From: Ekhidna sp051379705
Lineage (GTDB): Bacteria; Bacteroidota; Bacteroidia; Cytophagales; Cyclobacteriaceae
Length of the DNA stretch: 64,000 nt
Reading direction: 5' to 3'
Assembly (NCBI RefSeq): GCF_051379705.1
Contig: NZ_CP179868.1
Coordinates: forward strand, 1,116,001-1,180,000
Made by a program: the position numbers and the translations under genes. The notes under the pieces were generated by a model. That model ran no database searches and was not told the origin of the DNA. It worked only from the letters and a program-made list of their open reading frames with translations. Of this stretch, positions 35,200 through 44,789 are shown in pieces (positions within the stretch are counted from its first letter, which is position 1; each line of letters opens with the position of its first letter).

Positions 35200-36159
35200 A
35201 TGGAGGAAAAGAAGATAGACGAAACCATTCACAGACAATTGACCAAGCTAGGGGAGAAATATGAAGCTATGGGACAAGACCTATCTAGCTACCTGGATGG
35301 CCTTCTCTATTCAGATTATCTAACCTATTGGGACTACATTCATCTAGATACTTTACTGAGTTTGCAATCGCCTCGAACGGCTATTCCTGATGAAAAAATA
35401 TTTATTCTTTATCATCAGGTGACAGAGCTTTATTTTAGAATGATTCTCAATGAACTGGAGCAGGCTGTATTTACAGATCCAGTTGGTGAGGATACTTTTC
35501 TAAAGAGATTAAAGCGCATTAATCGATATTTAGATCATCTTATTGATTCATTTGATGTGATGACAGATGGAATGGATCAGGATCAATTCCTTGCGTTTAG
35601 AATGGCATTGCTGCCTGCAAGTGGATTTCAATCCGCTCAATATCGTAAACTGGAAATCTTTTCGACAGATTTCAAAAACTTATTAAATCTTGAAAAAAGA
35701 GAAAAGCTTAAAGATGAAACTAACCTTGAAGTAATGTATGAGTTTCTTTATTGGAAAGCCGGCGCAACCGAATTAGCAACCGGAAAGAAAACCCTAACAT
35801 TGAGACAATTCGAAGCAAAATATGGTAAGGAATTCATTGAACTGGGGCATCAAACTGCAAGTTGCAATCTTTTGAGAAAATACCATGCCCACTACTCTGG
35901 CAATGAATCTATTGTACATGAGCTTAAAAAACTTGATCTGAAAGCAAATGTCGATTGGCCACTTCAGCATTTGAAATCTGCTACCCGATACCTTCAAAGA
36001 GATCCTGATGTGATAAAGGCATCAGGTGGCACCAATTGGCAAAAATATTTACCACCCAGACGTCAAAGAATCATTTTTTACCCTGAGTTTTGGACGATGG
36101 AGGAAATGAAAGAATGGGGACAGAAATTCAAACAAGCTCTAGGAAGCCTTCATGCATAA
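35200..36159 (+). CDS. kynA: Tryptophan 2,3-dioxygenase family protein
   Basis: A 319-residue haem dioxygenase. Family motifs: LYSDYLTYWDYIHLDTLL, YHQVTELYFRMIL with distal His72, FRMALLPASGFQS with Arg134, PLQHLKSATRYL with the likely proximal haem ligand His257, and SGGTNW near 275. It would open the indole ring of tryptophan to N-formylkynurenine. The C-terminal part (PPRRQRIIFYPEFW) differs from the well-known enzymes, so substrate preference may vary. Its end overlaps the next gene by 8 bp. Confidence 0.88.
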   Translation: MEEKKIDETIHRQLTKLGEKYEAMGQDLSSYLDGLLYSDYLTYWDYIHLDTLLSLQSPRTAIPDEKIFILYHQVTELYFRMILNELEQAVFTDPVGEDTFLKRLKRINRYLDHLIDSFDVMTDGMDQDQFLAFRMALLPASGFQSAQYRKLEIFSTDFKNLLNLEKREKLKDETNLEVMYEFLYWKAGATELATGKKTLTLRQFEAKYGKEFIELGHQTASCNLLRKYHAHYSGNESIVHELKKLDLKANVDWPLQHLKSATRYLQRDPDVIKASGGTNWQKYLPPRRQRIIFYPEFWTMEEMKEWGQKFKQALGSLHA

Positions 36160-37984
36160 ATTTGGCGTCTATATCGTCATTTTAAGCCTATCCGGACCAA
36201 TATTTTCACAGATAAAGCAAGGGAAACGCTACTTTGATTCTGATAGCTCCAAAGTAAGGGAGGTTTATCATTTCTCAACCCGAGACTCTACTCTGGATGG
36301 TACTTATGAAGCTTTCTACCTAAATGGATCGCTCAAAACTTATGGGTGGTATAACAAAAACAGACCTGATAGTGTGTGGCACTATTATTATGAAAATGGA
36401 AGAAAGAAGGCCCTAGGAAGGTTTAAAAAAGGCATTCCTAAGGGTAATTGGAAATACTACTTTGAGAATGGGAATATAAAATCTGAAGGAAAATTGAATG
36501 GTAGTTCAAAAGAAGGATTTTGGAAATTCTACTATGAAAACGACGGTGTTAAAAGTAGCGGCAATTATGACAAGAATCAGAAAGAAGGAATTTGGAATTA
36601 TTTCTTTGAAGACGGATCAATTAAGGCTCAATCCATTATAAAAAAAGGTAGAGGTCAATACACTGAGTTTTATCCCACAGGTGACAGAAGAATGGAAGGT
36701 CAAAATATCAATGATAAAAGTGAAGGTGAATGGATATACTACTTCGAGTCTGGAGAAATAGAAGCTGTCGGTGAATTTAGAAATGGTCTTCGCACGGGAG
36801 AATGGAATTACTATCACAAAAACGGTGAAAAAGCTGCTTCAGGGATCTACAAGGATGGAGCCCGCCAAGGAGAATGGAAGTACTTTCATGCAAATGGAAA
36901 ACTCAGCCAATCAGGCATGATTTCTAACGATCAAAAAGATGGATATTGGAAGTTATTTTATCCAACCGGAGAGGTGCTGGGTGAGGCTCTTTTTGAAATG
37001 GGTGATGGTGAGTTTAGTGAATATTACCCAAGCGGTAATCAAAAATCTAAAGGACAGATTATTAATGGCAAGAAAACTGGCAAATGGTACTATTATAGCG
37101 ACCTTGGTCACCTTGAAGGCGAAGCTATTCTCAAGGATGATGAAGGCGACTATATTGGGTACTATCCTGACGGAACCGTCAAAATGAAAGGCCAGGTAAA
37201 AGGTGATAGACGTGTTGGAGAATGGACTCTCTATAATCCAGATGGATCAACCGCTGGCACCTATCATCCAATTTATGAAAATGAAGAACCGATTTTCAAG
37301 ACCAGAGTAACAAGCGACTTTGAAACAAAAGAAACTCTTGAAAAACCTACATACCATCCTGAGAAAAGAGGGTTACGTTACTTTCTACCACGCGTAAATG
37401 AATACAAAGGTGTAATTGTGGGAACTAATCCGCTTTGGCTCCTTGATGATCAATTACCGATTGCTATTGAGTATTACATTCAGGAACGTTTGGGATATGA
37501 ATTGCAACTCGACTTAATTCGATCACCATTTTTTACACCTGACAGTGAAATAGGTGATTATAAAGTTTACAGAAGAGGTCTTCAAGTTCATTTTAGACAA
37601 AAATTCTACCACACTGATTCAAAGTTCGGGATGTTCTATTTTGGACATGAAGTGAACTTTAAGTACCTCAACAATCAGGTAAATCATACAGATACATTGA
37701 TTATTCAGACTCCAAGAAGGTTTGGCAATCTGGTCGAAACATCTTACGGATATGGAATATTTGTCGGTTCCAGATGGATGAAAGACGTAGGAACTTCAGG
37801 TTTCACAGTAGATGCTTTTATAGGTGTTGGAGTTTCTACACGATCTTTTGACAAACAATATGAACCAATTCAGGTCTTAGACAATTACTTTGATCAGGAG
37901 ATTAAATCTTCGGTACATTTTCCAATAATCATAGGATTAAATATTGGATTTGCTACCACTAAAAGTAAAAGCAAGACTCAATGA
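36152..37984 (+). CDS. MORN_2/YwqK-type repeat protein with C-terminal outer-membrane-like domain
   Basis: A 610-residue exported protein. After a signal peptide (1-19) come 14 tandem MORN_2-type repeats of 22-25 residues (about 48-385) with the pattern G-x-W-x-Y-Y-x-x-N-G-x-x-K-x-x-G. From about 410 to 610 the sequence is rich in alternating aromatic and polar residues with barrel-like strands and ends in GLNIGFATT, resembling a small outer-membrane beta barrel. The repeat family includes YwqK-type proteins whose roles are unclear. It overlaps the dioxygenase by 8 bp and the CoA-binding gene by 4 bp, so all three are one operon. Confidence 0.85.
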   Translation: MHKFGVYIVILSLSGPIFSQIKQGKRYFDSDSSKVREVYHFSTRDSTLDGTYEAFYLNGSLKTYGWYNKNRPDSVWHYYYENGRKKALGRFKKGIPKGNWKYYFENGNIKSEGKLNGSSKEGFWKFYYENDGVKSSGNYDKNQKEGIWNYFFEDGSIKAQSIIKKGRGQYTEFYPTGDRRMEGQNINDKSEGEWIYYFESGEIEAVGEFRNGLRTGEWNYYHKNGEKAASGIYKDGARQGEWKYFHANGKLSQSGMISNDQKDGYWKLFYPTGEVLGEALFEMGDGEFSEYYPSGNQKSKGQIINGKKTGKWYYYSDLGHLEGEAILKDDEGDYIGYYPDGTVKMKGQVKGDRRVGEWTLYNPDGSTAGTYHPIYENEEPIFKTRVTSDFETKETLEKPTYHPEKRGLRYFLPRVNEYKGVIVGTNPLWLLDDQLPIAIEYYIQERLGYELQLDLIRSPFFTPDSEIGDYKVYRRGLQVHFRQKFYHTDSKFGMFYFGHEVNFKYLNNQVNHTDTLIIQTPRRFGNLVETSYGYGIFVGSRWMKDVGTSGFTVDAFIGVGVSTRSFDKQYEPIQVLDNYFDQEIKSSVHFPIIIGLNIGFATTKSKSKTQ

Positions 37985-38349
37985 GCAAAAAAACTGTCAT
38001 CTTAGGCGCCACACTCAACCCAAGTAGATATGCTTATTTAGCAGCAGAAAGACTAACTAAAAAAAATCATGAAATTGTACCGATCGGTATAAAAAAGGGT
38101 GAGTTATTTGGAAGTGAAATTCTTGACCTTAGGAGCAAACCAGCAATACCTGATGTCGATACGGTGACTATGTATATCGGCCCGCAAAATCAAAGCGAGT
38201 GGGAAGATTATATTCTCTCATTAAGTCCGAAAAGAATCATTTTTAATCCTGGAGCTGAAAATGAATCTCTCGCTCAAAAGGCTTCAGCAATTGGCATAGA
38301 TGTCCAGTATGCATGCACACTTGTAATGCTTGGAAATGGTCTTTATTAG
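37981..38349 (+). CDS. CoA-binding protein (CoA_binding_2 family)
   Basis: A 122-residue Rossmann-fold protein. GATLNPSRYAYLAAERL at the N-terminus is the nucleotide-binding turn, and PKRIIFNPGAENE plus the TLVML stretch are typical of CoA_binding_2 proteins. The precise role of these stand-alone domains is unknown. It shares an ATGA overlap with the MORN-repeat gene. Its 3' end overlaps the convergent DUF2490 gene by 4 bp. Confidence 0.88.
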   Translation: MSKKTVILGATLNPSRYAYLAAERLTKKNHEIVPIGIKKGELFGSEILDLRSKPAIPDVDTVTMYIGPQNQSEWEDYILSLSPKRIIFNPGAENESLAQKASAIGIDVQYACTLVMLGNGLY

Positions 38350-39149
38350 TGAATAGGTATATCCCTATCCTCTCGATGCCTGTTAAGGTGAAGGTCCATA
38401 TGATGATATAAGCTCAACCGGAAAATGTGTCGTTTTTCATAATTAAAGGGAGATCCTTTGTGCCGGAAACTAAACATATAGCCGCCCTGAATCTGAAACT
38501 GCTCGTTCAAATTATATCCTATGCCTGCAAAAGCTCTGTTATCCTCCAGGTGGTTATAAACAATTGACTTTCCCGCTTGAATAAAAATCTCATTGTACAA
38601 TGACAGAAATAGGGTATGATTTTCAAACGCAGGCTTATTTAAAGGCACGTATACAGTCATTTTATACCTGAACCGATGTGTTAGCTTAAATGGAGACCCT
38701 TTTGCGTAATCTCTTCGCCATCTTTGCTCCATTCTAAGTTGGTGATAAAGTTTTATATGTTCGAAGGGGGTTGCTAACACAGCCTGTTGCCATAAGCGAT
38801 ATTGAGGTACAACATTGTCAACATTGGAATCTTCTGGGTTTGGAGCCCAGTAAAATGGATGAACAATCCCTACCGTGACATCAAGATATTTCTTCACTGT
38901 GTATGTCGCTCCGAATCGAAGATACACTTGGGCCATATCCGAAAAGCCGTTCCTTTTCCTAACATGATATTCTCCGTAGTAAGCCCACTTATCATTGAAG
39001 TGATACTTCGTATAAAACCCAAGCCAAACTCCATCACTAGAGGTAAATTGTTTTTCTTGAGGTATTGGTGGAGTGCTTGTTTGTGCACTTATTATACTTA
39101 CGCTGAATGCAAAAATCAGTGTAAGCAGAAGTGATAGCTGCTGGTTCAT
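38346..39149 (-). CDS. DUF2490 domain-containing outer-membrane protein
   Basis: A 267-residue exported protein with a signal peptide (1-22, ending ISAQ). WLGFYTKYHFNDKW, the YGEYHVRKRNGF segment, LRMEQRWRRDY, LFLSLYNEIF and RIFGIGYNL-like strands are typical of DUF2490, which is predicted to form a beta barrel in the outer membrane. Function unknown. It stands alone on the minus strand and converges on the CoA-binding gene. Confidence 0.88.
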   Translation of the reverse strand: MNQQLSLLLTLIFAFSVSIISAQTSTPPIPQEKQFTSSDGVWLGFYTKYHFNDKWAYYGEYHVRKRNGFSDMAQVYLRFGATYTVKKYLDVTVGIVHPFYWAPNPEDSNVDNVVPQYRLWQQAVLATPFEHIKLYHQLRMEQRWRRDYAKGSPFKLTHRFRYKMTVYVPLNKPAFENHTLFLSLYNEIFIQAGKSIVYNHLEDNRAFAGIGYNLNEQFQIQGGYMFSFRHKGSPFNYEKRHIFRLSLYHHMDLHLNRHREDRDIPIH

Positions 39150-39221
39150 GAGTAGGTTTTAATCCATCAAAATTGAACTTTTTCAAGTACAAAAATTCAT
39201 TTTTCAAGATAAATCTCCATA

Positions 39222-40610
39222 TTATTTTGAGAACTCCTCGATGGAGATCTTAGGAACAACGTTGGTTCCTTGATTAATAAGCTGCCTAAGGGCATCTGCC
39301 GAATCATTGTATTGATAGCGATTAAGCTCAATATCCAAATTACGCCAATAGAAGTTCTTAAGCTTCAAATCTGTAATCCCAATTGGGATTGACTGGATAT
39401 CCGTATTAGAAATATCAAGGTCTTTCAGGTTTTTCAATTTCAAGATTTGAGCTGGAAACTCCACTATGTAGTTATTTTGAAAGTGCAATATTTTTAGCCT
39501 GTTAAGGGCTTCCAAATTGCCGGGTATTTCACTTAAGCGGTTGTGGTGAATATAAAGCTCTTCCAACTCCGATAATTGAGCGATTTCGCTCGGTATATCA
39601 TAAAGTTTATTGAATGATGCATACAAGATTTCCAATTTGCTGAGTTTGCCAATTTCTGCCGGAAGCTTCTCAAATTCATTGTAGTAGAAGTCGAAAATTC
39701 TTAGGTGTTTCAGATCAAAAAAGTCTTTAGGCAATTGAGATAGTTGATTTTTGTAAAAGGAAAGCTTCTCAAGATCTTTCAAATTCGAAATACCGTCTGG
39801 AATAGACTTCAATTCATTTATCTGAATTTGGAGTTCTTTGAGATGAGTCATTTTATAAAAGGATGGATGAATATCTGAAATTTGGCACTTATTCAATTTT
39901 AGTATCTCAATATGATCAATCAACCCATACCATCTCTTATCCAGCTTAATAGAATTTTTTGATACATTCAGCTCCTTTAATTCTCTTAGTCTCCGCCCTC
40001 GCCACGCCGGAAGTTTTCTAAAAGCATTGTCTTCTAAAACCAATTCTTTTAACCCCCGTAATCGATGCACTTTAGGCAAATTTGAAAGTGAATTACCAGT
40101 TAAGTCAATTTTTTCAATGCCTGGTAGCCTAGGCACTACAGCTTTACCATCTGCTAGATCATTGTATCTCCAATAGATTCGTTTAAGTGAACCCAGCTCT
40201 TTTAATCGTTTTGGCAGCTTTGTAATTTGATTTTGATCCAAAACCAGTACCTCAAGATTTTGTGCATCAAAAATCCAATCTGGCATTTCATTAAGTCTTG
40301 CCCCTGAAAGATCAAGTTCCTTTAAATCGGATAGATTTGATTTCTTGTAATCATCGATTCGAAGCGAAGCTTCTTCGAATCTCCTTTGTTCCCTTATTTG
40401 GGCCATTGAATCAGCAAATCCTTCAGGATCCTTTTCTCTCCTTTGCCTCATTTTTTCAATGAATTTTAGTCTAGCTTCATAGTTTTTACTCCTTTCTAAC
40501 GCGATACTATCCGTTTCACTTTGACCAAAACTTCTACTGGTTTCCTGACAAAAAACTGCATTGAATAATGGGCTTAAAAACAGAAGATAGAGGCTAAATC
40601 TAAATGGCAT
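39222..40610 (-). CDS. Leucine-rich-repeat protein, exported
   Basis: A 462-residue protein with a signal peptide (1-21, ending VFCQ), a charged helical segment (about 30-85) and about 14 leucine-rich repeats of 21-25 residues (about 95-440) with the LxxLxxLxLxxNxLxxLP pattern. Repeats of this sort mediate protein contacts. There is no C-terminal sorting domain, so it is probably periplasmic. It stands alone, with 184 bp between it and gyrB. Confidence 0.88.
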   Translation of the reverse strand: MPFRFSLYLLFLSPLFNAVFCQETSRSFGQSETDSIALERSKNYEARLKFIEKMRQRREKDPEGFADSMAQIREQRRFEEASLRIDDYKKSNLSDLKELDLSGARLNEMPDWIFDAQNLEVLVLDQNQITKLPKRLKELGSLKRIYWRYNDLADGKAVVPRLPGIEKIDLTGNSLSNLPKVHRLRGLKELVLEDNAFRKLPAWRGRRLRELKELNVSKNSIKLDKRWYGLIDHIEILKLNKCQISDIHPSFYKMTHLKELQIQINELKSIPDGISNLKDLEKLSFYKNQLSQLPKDFFDLKHLRIFDFYYNEFEKLPAEIGKLSKLEILYASFNKLYDIPSEIAQLSELEELYIHHNRLSEIPGNLEALNRLKILHFQNNYIVEFPAQILKLKNLKDLDISNTDIQSIPIGITDLKLKNFYWRNLDIELNRYQYNDSADALRQLINQGTNVVPKISIEEFSK

Positions 40611-40686
40611 TACAGGTTTGGTTACTGAGTAATTTTAAAGGTCGATTTTTACCATCAAAAACCTCGCCAAATCGATATATTTTTCG

Positions 40687-40694
40687 TACTTTTG
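40687..40694 (+). promoter_or_regulatory. Candidate -7 box for gyrB
   Basis: TACTTTTG fits TAnnTTTG and predicts a leader of about 95 nt before the gyrB ATG. No -33 TTTG at the usual spacing. Confidence 0.4.
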
Positions 40695-40794
40695 AAGATT
40701 GATAATGACATCATTTTAAACAACAGAGAGCGAATCAGAAAAATGCTAAAAATAAGCCATTTAAGCTCTTATGCCTGTTTTTTAATCACTGCAC

Positions 40795-42753
40795 ATGGAA
40801 GAAAATAAGCAAATACAAAAAGGGGATTATTCTGCCAGTAATATTCAGGTTTTAGAAGGTCTCGAAGCGGTAAGAAAACGCCCTGCAATGTACATCGGAG
40901 ATATCGGTGTAAAAGGCCTTCATCACATGGTGTGGGAGGTAGTAGATAACTCAATCGATGAGGCGCTAGCTGGTCACTGTGATACCATCACGGTAGAGAT
41001 CAATACCGATGAGTCAATAACAGTCACCGATAATGGACGTGGTATTCCTACTGACATTCATAAAAAAGAGAACCGAAGTGCACTAGAAGTTGTAATGACA
41101 GTTCTTCACGCAGGTGGTAAGTTTGATAAGGATACCTACAAAGTCTCAGGAGGTCTACACGGAGTTGGAGTATCTTGTGTGAATGCACTTTCCTCGCACT
41201 TGACAGCAACTGTTCATAGAAACGGTAAAATTTACCAACAAGAGTACAAAATTGGTGTTCCTCAAGAACCGGTAAAGGAAATCGGGAAGACTGATATAAG
41301 CGGCACGATTATCCATTTCCAACCAGATATGGATATTTTCAGTGCCAATAAGTACAATAACGAGACAATAGCTTCGAGACTTAGAGAGCTTTCCTTCTTA
41401 AATGCTGGAATCACTATTCACATGATCGATCACCGTGAACTAGATGATTCAGGAGAGCCCTTAAAGAAAACCTTTCTCTCAGAGGGTGGATTAGCTGAGT
41501 TTGTCGGCTACCTTGATTCTACTAGAGAAAATCTGATACCGGCACCTATCTACATGGAAAGTGAAAAGAGTATTGTTCCGGTTGAGGTTGCCCTCAGTTA
41601 CAATACCTCCTACTCCGAAAATGTAGTTTCCTATGTTAATAACATTAATACAATCGAGGGAGGCACGCATGTTTCAGGTTTTAGAAGAGCATTAACGCGT
41701 ACACTTAAAAGCTATGCAGACAAGTCAGGATTACTTGACAAAGTGAAAGTAGACATTTCTGGAGATGATTTTCGCGAAGGGCTTACTGCTGTAATCTCTG
41801 TAAAAGTAGCTGAACCTCAATTTGAGGGACAAACCAAGACCAAGCTTGGTAACTCGGATGTAATGGGTGCTGTAGATACATGCGTTAGCGAAATTCTAAA
41901 TGAATATTTGGAAGAACACCCAAAAGAGGCAAAACAAATTGTATCCAAAGTAATCGTCGCAGCTCAAGCCAGACACGCAGCTCGAAAAGCCCGTGAAATG
42001 GTTCAAAGGAAAAACGTGCTATCCGGAACTGGACTTCCTGGTAAACTGGCTGATTGTTCTGATAAGGATCCTTCTGTATGTGAACTATACTTGGTGGAAG
42101 GAGATTCAGCTGGAGGATCTGCTAAACAAGGACGAGATAGGAAATTCCAGGCTATTCTTCCATTGAGAGGAAAAATTCTTAACGTAGAAAAAGCCCAAGA
42201 GCATAAAATCTACGACAATGATGAAATCAAAAATATGATCACCGCATTAGGTGTCTCGTTTGGTACAGAAGAGGATGAGAAGGCTCTCAATATGGAGAAG
42301 CTTCGCTATCACAAAGTCATCATTATGACAGATGCTGATATTGACGGAAGCCACATTCGTACACTTATTCTTACCTTCTTCTTCAGATACATGCGGCCAC
42401 TTATAGAGAGTGGATATTTATATATCGCACTTCCCCCTCTCTATTTGATAAAGAAAGGTAAAACTGAGAAGTATGCCTGGTCAGAAGATGATAGAGCAAG
42501 AGTGATTAAAGAAGTTGCTCCAGAAGGAAAAGAAGATTCTGTCGGGGTGCAGAGATATAAGGGACTTGGAGAAATGAATCCCGATCAGCTCTGGACAACC
42601 ACAATGGATCCTGAGCATAGAAGTCTTAAGCTGGTGACTATAGAGTCAGCTGCCGAAGCAGATCATTTGTTCTCAATGCTCATGGGTGACGAAGTGGCAC
42701 CACGTAGAGAGTTCATAGAGAAGAATGCAAAATACGCCAAGGTCGACGTATAA
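40795..42753 (+). CDS. gyrB: DNA gyrase subunit B
   Basis: A 652-residue type IIA topoisomerase subunit. The GHKL ATPase domain (about 20-220) has VVDNSIDEA and the DNGRGIP loop; the transducer domain follows; the Toprim domain has EGDSAGG, PLRGKILN and DADIDGSHIRTL. EGDSAGGSAKQGRDRKFQA is the GyrB form and argues against ParE. With GyrA (not in the window) it introduces negative supercoils using ATP. It ends one base before the stop of a tiny convergent gene. Confidence 0.97.
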   Translation: MEENKQIQKGDYSASNIQVLEGLEAVRKRPAMYIGDIGVKGLHHMVWEVVDNSIDEALAGHCDTITVEINTDESITVTDNGRGIPTDIHKKENRSALEVVMTVLHAGGKFDKDTYKVSGGLHGVGVSCVNALSSHLTATVHRNGKIYQQEYKIGVPQEPVKEIGKTDISGTIIHFQPDMDIFSANKYNNETIASRLRELSFLNAGITIHMIDHRELDDSGEPLKKTFLSEGGLAEFVGYLDSTRENLIPAPIYMESEKSIVPVEVALSYNTSYSENVVSYVNNINTIEGGTHVSGFRRALTRTLKSYADKSGLLDKVKVDISGDDFREGLTAVISVKVAEPQFEGQTKTKLGNSDVMGAVDTCVSEILNEYLEEHPKEAKQIVSKVIVAAQARHAARKAREMVQRKNVLSGTGLPGKLADCSDKDPSVCELYLVEGDSAGGSAKQGRDRKFQAILPLRGKILNVEKAQEHKIYDNDEIKNMITALGVSFGTEEDEKALNMEKLRYHKVIIMTDADIDGSHIRTLILTFFFRYMRPLIESGYLYIALPPLYLIKKGKTEKYAWSEDDRARVIKEVAPEGKEDSVGVQRYKGLGEMNPDQLWTTTMDPEHRSLKLVTIESAAEADHLFSMLMGDEVAPRREFIEKNAKYAKVDV

Positions 42754-42876
42754 TTATTTTGATGTAATTACCTGATACATTGCTTGAATAAACTTCCACA
42801 TTACGGCAAACGTAAATAGGATAGCAGATCCAAAAGCGAAAATGATCAAAAGGAAGAAGTCTAAAATTTTTTCCAT
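42754..42876 (-). CDS. Tiny predicted membrane protein (40 aa)
   Basis: A 40-residue reading frame directly abutting the gyrB stop, starting MEKILDFFLL and holding one strong transmembrane helix (about residues 7-26) before a short amphipathic tail. I recognise no family. Evidence for it being real is the good membrane-protein composition, an ATG start and a snug fit between gyrB and the M1 peptidase gene. No terminator for gyrB was seen, so antisense overlap with its messenger is possible. Confidence 0.45.
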   Translation of the reverse strand: MEKILDFFLLIIFAFGSAILFTFAVMWKFIQAMYQVITSK

Positions 42877-42956
42877 ATGCTCTTAGGTTAATTGATAAAT
42901 CAATATACGTATTAATAAACCACATTGGATATAAAATGTTAAACTAATTTTCGATT

Positions 42957-44786
42957 ATGAAATATAATTTTATGAAGAAAGCCTTTTTCACACTTTTATT
43001 TGTCGTGTTGGTGTCATTTAGCTACTCGCAGGAATACTGGCAGCAGCAAGTTGAATATACAATGGATATTGACTTCAATACGGACAATCACCAATTTACC
43101 GGAAGTCAAACATTGAATTATTTCAATAATAGCCCGGATACATTAACACGTGTGTTCTATCACCTTTATTTCAACGCTTTCCAGCCAAACAGCATGATGG
43201 ATACTAGAAGTAGAACAATAGAAGATCCCGATGGGCGTGTTGGTGATCGCATTTCAAAGTTGAACGATTCTGAGATTGGGTATCATAAAGTACTTGAGCT
43301 AACCCAAGACGGAAACCCAGTGAAATATAATGTAGAAGGCACACTTCTAGAAGTAACGTTAGCAGAACCAATTCTTCCAGGCTCTGCAACCGTTTTAAAT
43401 ATGAATTTTCAAAGCCAGGTCCCAATTCAAATTCGGAGAAGTGGACGTGATAATGCTGAAGGAATTGATTACAGCATGGCACAATGGTATCCGAAAATGG
43501 CAGAATATGATGAGCGTGGCTGGCACACTCATCCCTACGTAGGAAGAGAATTTTACGCACCTTGGGGTGATTTCAAAGTAAACCTTACAATTGATAAGGA
43601 TTACATTGTCGCTGCAACAGGCATTCTTCAAAACGGTAATGAAATCGGTTACGGATATGAAGATGAGGGAGTCAAAGTAAAGAGAAAAGGCAAAAAACTG
43701 ACATGGAAGTTTGAAATTGAAAATGTCCATGACTTTGTCTGGGCAGCCGATCCTGATTATACACATACTACCGCCATGGTCGAAGGCGGACCTGAATTGC
43801 ACTTCTTCTATCAAAAAAGTGAGAAAACTGAAGCGTGGGAGCAATTACCCGAGATAGCCGTTAGAGCCTTTTCTTTTATTGAAGATAATTTCGGAGAATA
43901 CCCATATCCTCACTATTCGGTTATTCAAGGTGGTGACGGAGGTATGGAATATCCCATGGCCACCCTTGTTACAGGAAACAGAAACCTTCAAAGTCTGGTT
44001 GGTGTTACGGTGCATGAAGCACTACACAGCTGGTATCAAGGACTTTTAGCAACCAACGAAAGCTACTATGCTTGGATGGATGAAGGCTTTACTACGTACG
44101 CAACAGCAGAAACTATGTCCAATATTTTCAGTGGTTCCAACAGAACACAGGATGGTAATTACAGAACGTATATCTATTTAACCAAATCTGGTAAAGAAGA
44201 GCCTCTTAGCACTCATGCCGACCATTTTGAAACAAATGCTGCATACGGTTTAGGTTCCTATTACAAAGGTGCCATTGCACTTGCTCAAATGAATTATCTC
44301 ATCGGAAAGGAGGCAACCGCCAGCGCATTGAAAAAATATTATTACCAATGGAGGTTCAGACACCCTGACGCCAACGACTGGATACGGATATTTGAGAAGG
44401 AGTCGGGCATTGAGTTAGATTGGTACCTTGATTATTGGGTTAATACTATTCACACCATTGATTACGCAATAGATGATGTGTCGGCTGAGGGAGGTAAGAC
44501 GGTTGTTACACTCAAAAGAGAGGGGAAAATGCCAATGCCAATGGATGTCTATGTAACCTTCACAGATGGATCGAAAAAGATCTTTTACAGTCCTCTGGTG
44601 ATTATGAGAGGCGAAAAAGAAAATGACACAAACCTTGAGCGTGTAATTCTTCCTGATTGGTCATGGACGCATCCATCTTACCAGTTTACTGTTGATGCAC
44701 CACTTGAAAACATCCAATCTATAGAGATTGATGAGAGTGGCTATTTAGCAGATGTAAATAGAGAAAATAATAAGTGGGAGAAGTAA
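42957..44786 (+). CDS. M1 family metallopeptidase, exported
   Basis: A 609-residue exported gluzincin aminopeptidase. After the signal peptide (to about residue 25) come the M1 N-terminal beta domain, GGMEYPMAT in place of the GAMEN exopeptidase motif, and the zinc site HEALH at 353-357 with the third ligand Glu in MDEGFTT about 20 residues later. All catalytic elements are present. Translation could also begin at the ATG at 42972 (MKKAFF), which would give a more typical signal peptide. It would act on peptides in the periplasm. Confidence 0.92.
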   Translation: MKYNFMKKAFFTLLFVVLVSFSYSQEYWQQQVEYTMDIDFNTDNHQFTGSQTLNYFNNSPDTLTRVFYHLYFNAFQPNSMMDTRSRTIEDPDGRVGDRISKLNDSEIGYHKVLELTQDGNPVKYNVEGTLLEVTLAEPILPGSATVLNMNFQSQVPIQIRRSGRDNAEGIDYSMAQWYPKMAEYDERGWHTHPYVGREFYAPWGDFKVNLTIDKDYIVAATGILQNGNEIGYGYEDEGVKVKRKGKKLTWKFEIENVHDFVWAADPDYTHTTAMVEGGPELHFFYQKSEKTEAWEQLPEIAVRAFSFIEDNFGEYPYPHYSVIQGGDGGMEYPMATLVTGNRNLQSLVGVTVHEALHSWYQGLLATNESYYAWMDEGFTTYATAETMSNIFSGSNRTQDGNYRTYIYLTKSGKEEPLSTHADHFETNAAYGLGSYYKGAIALAQMNYLIGKEATASALKKYYYQWRFRHPDANDWIRIFEKESGIELDWYLDYWVNTIHTIDYAIDDVSAEGGKTVVTLKREGKMPMPMDVYVTFTDGSKKIFYSPLVIMRGEKENDTNLERVILPDWSWTHPSYQFTVDAPLENIQSIEIDESGYLADVNRENNKWEK

Positions 44787-44789
44787 AAT

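Noticed and set aside
40795..42753. ParE (topoisomerase IV) as the identity of the gyrB gene.
   Set aside because: The EGDSAGGSAKQGRDRKFQA form is that of GyrB; ParE proteins of this phylum usually read EGDSASGS.
43204..43844. Two minus-strand frames of 118 and 149 codons within the M1 peptidase gene.
   Set aside because: Shadow frames without motifs, opposite a gene with intact catalytic sequence.
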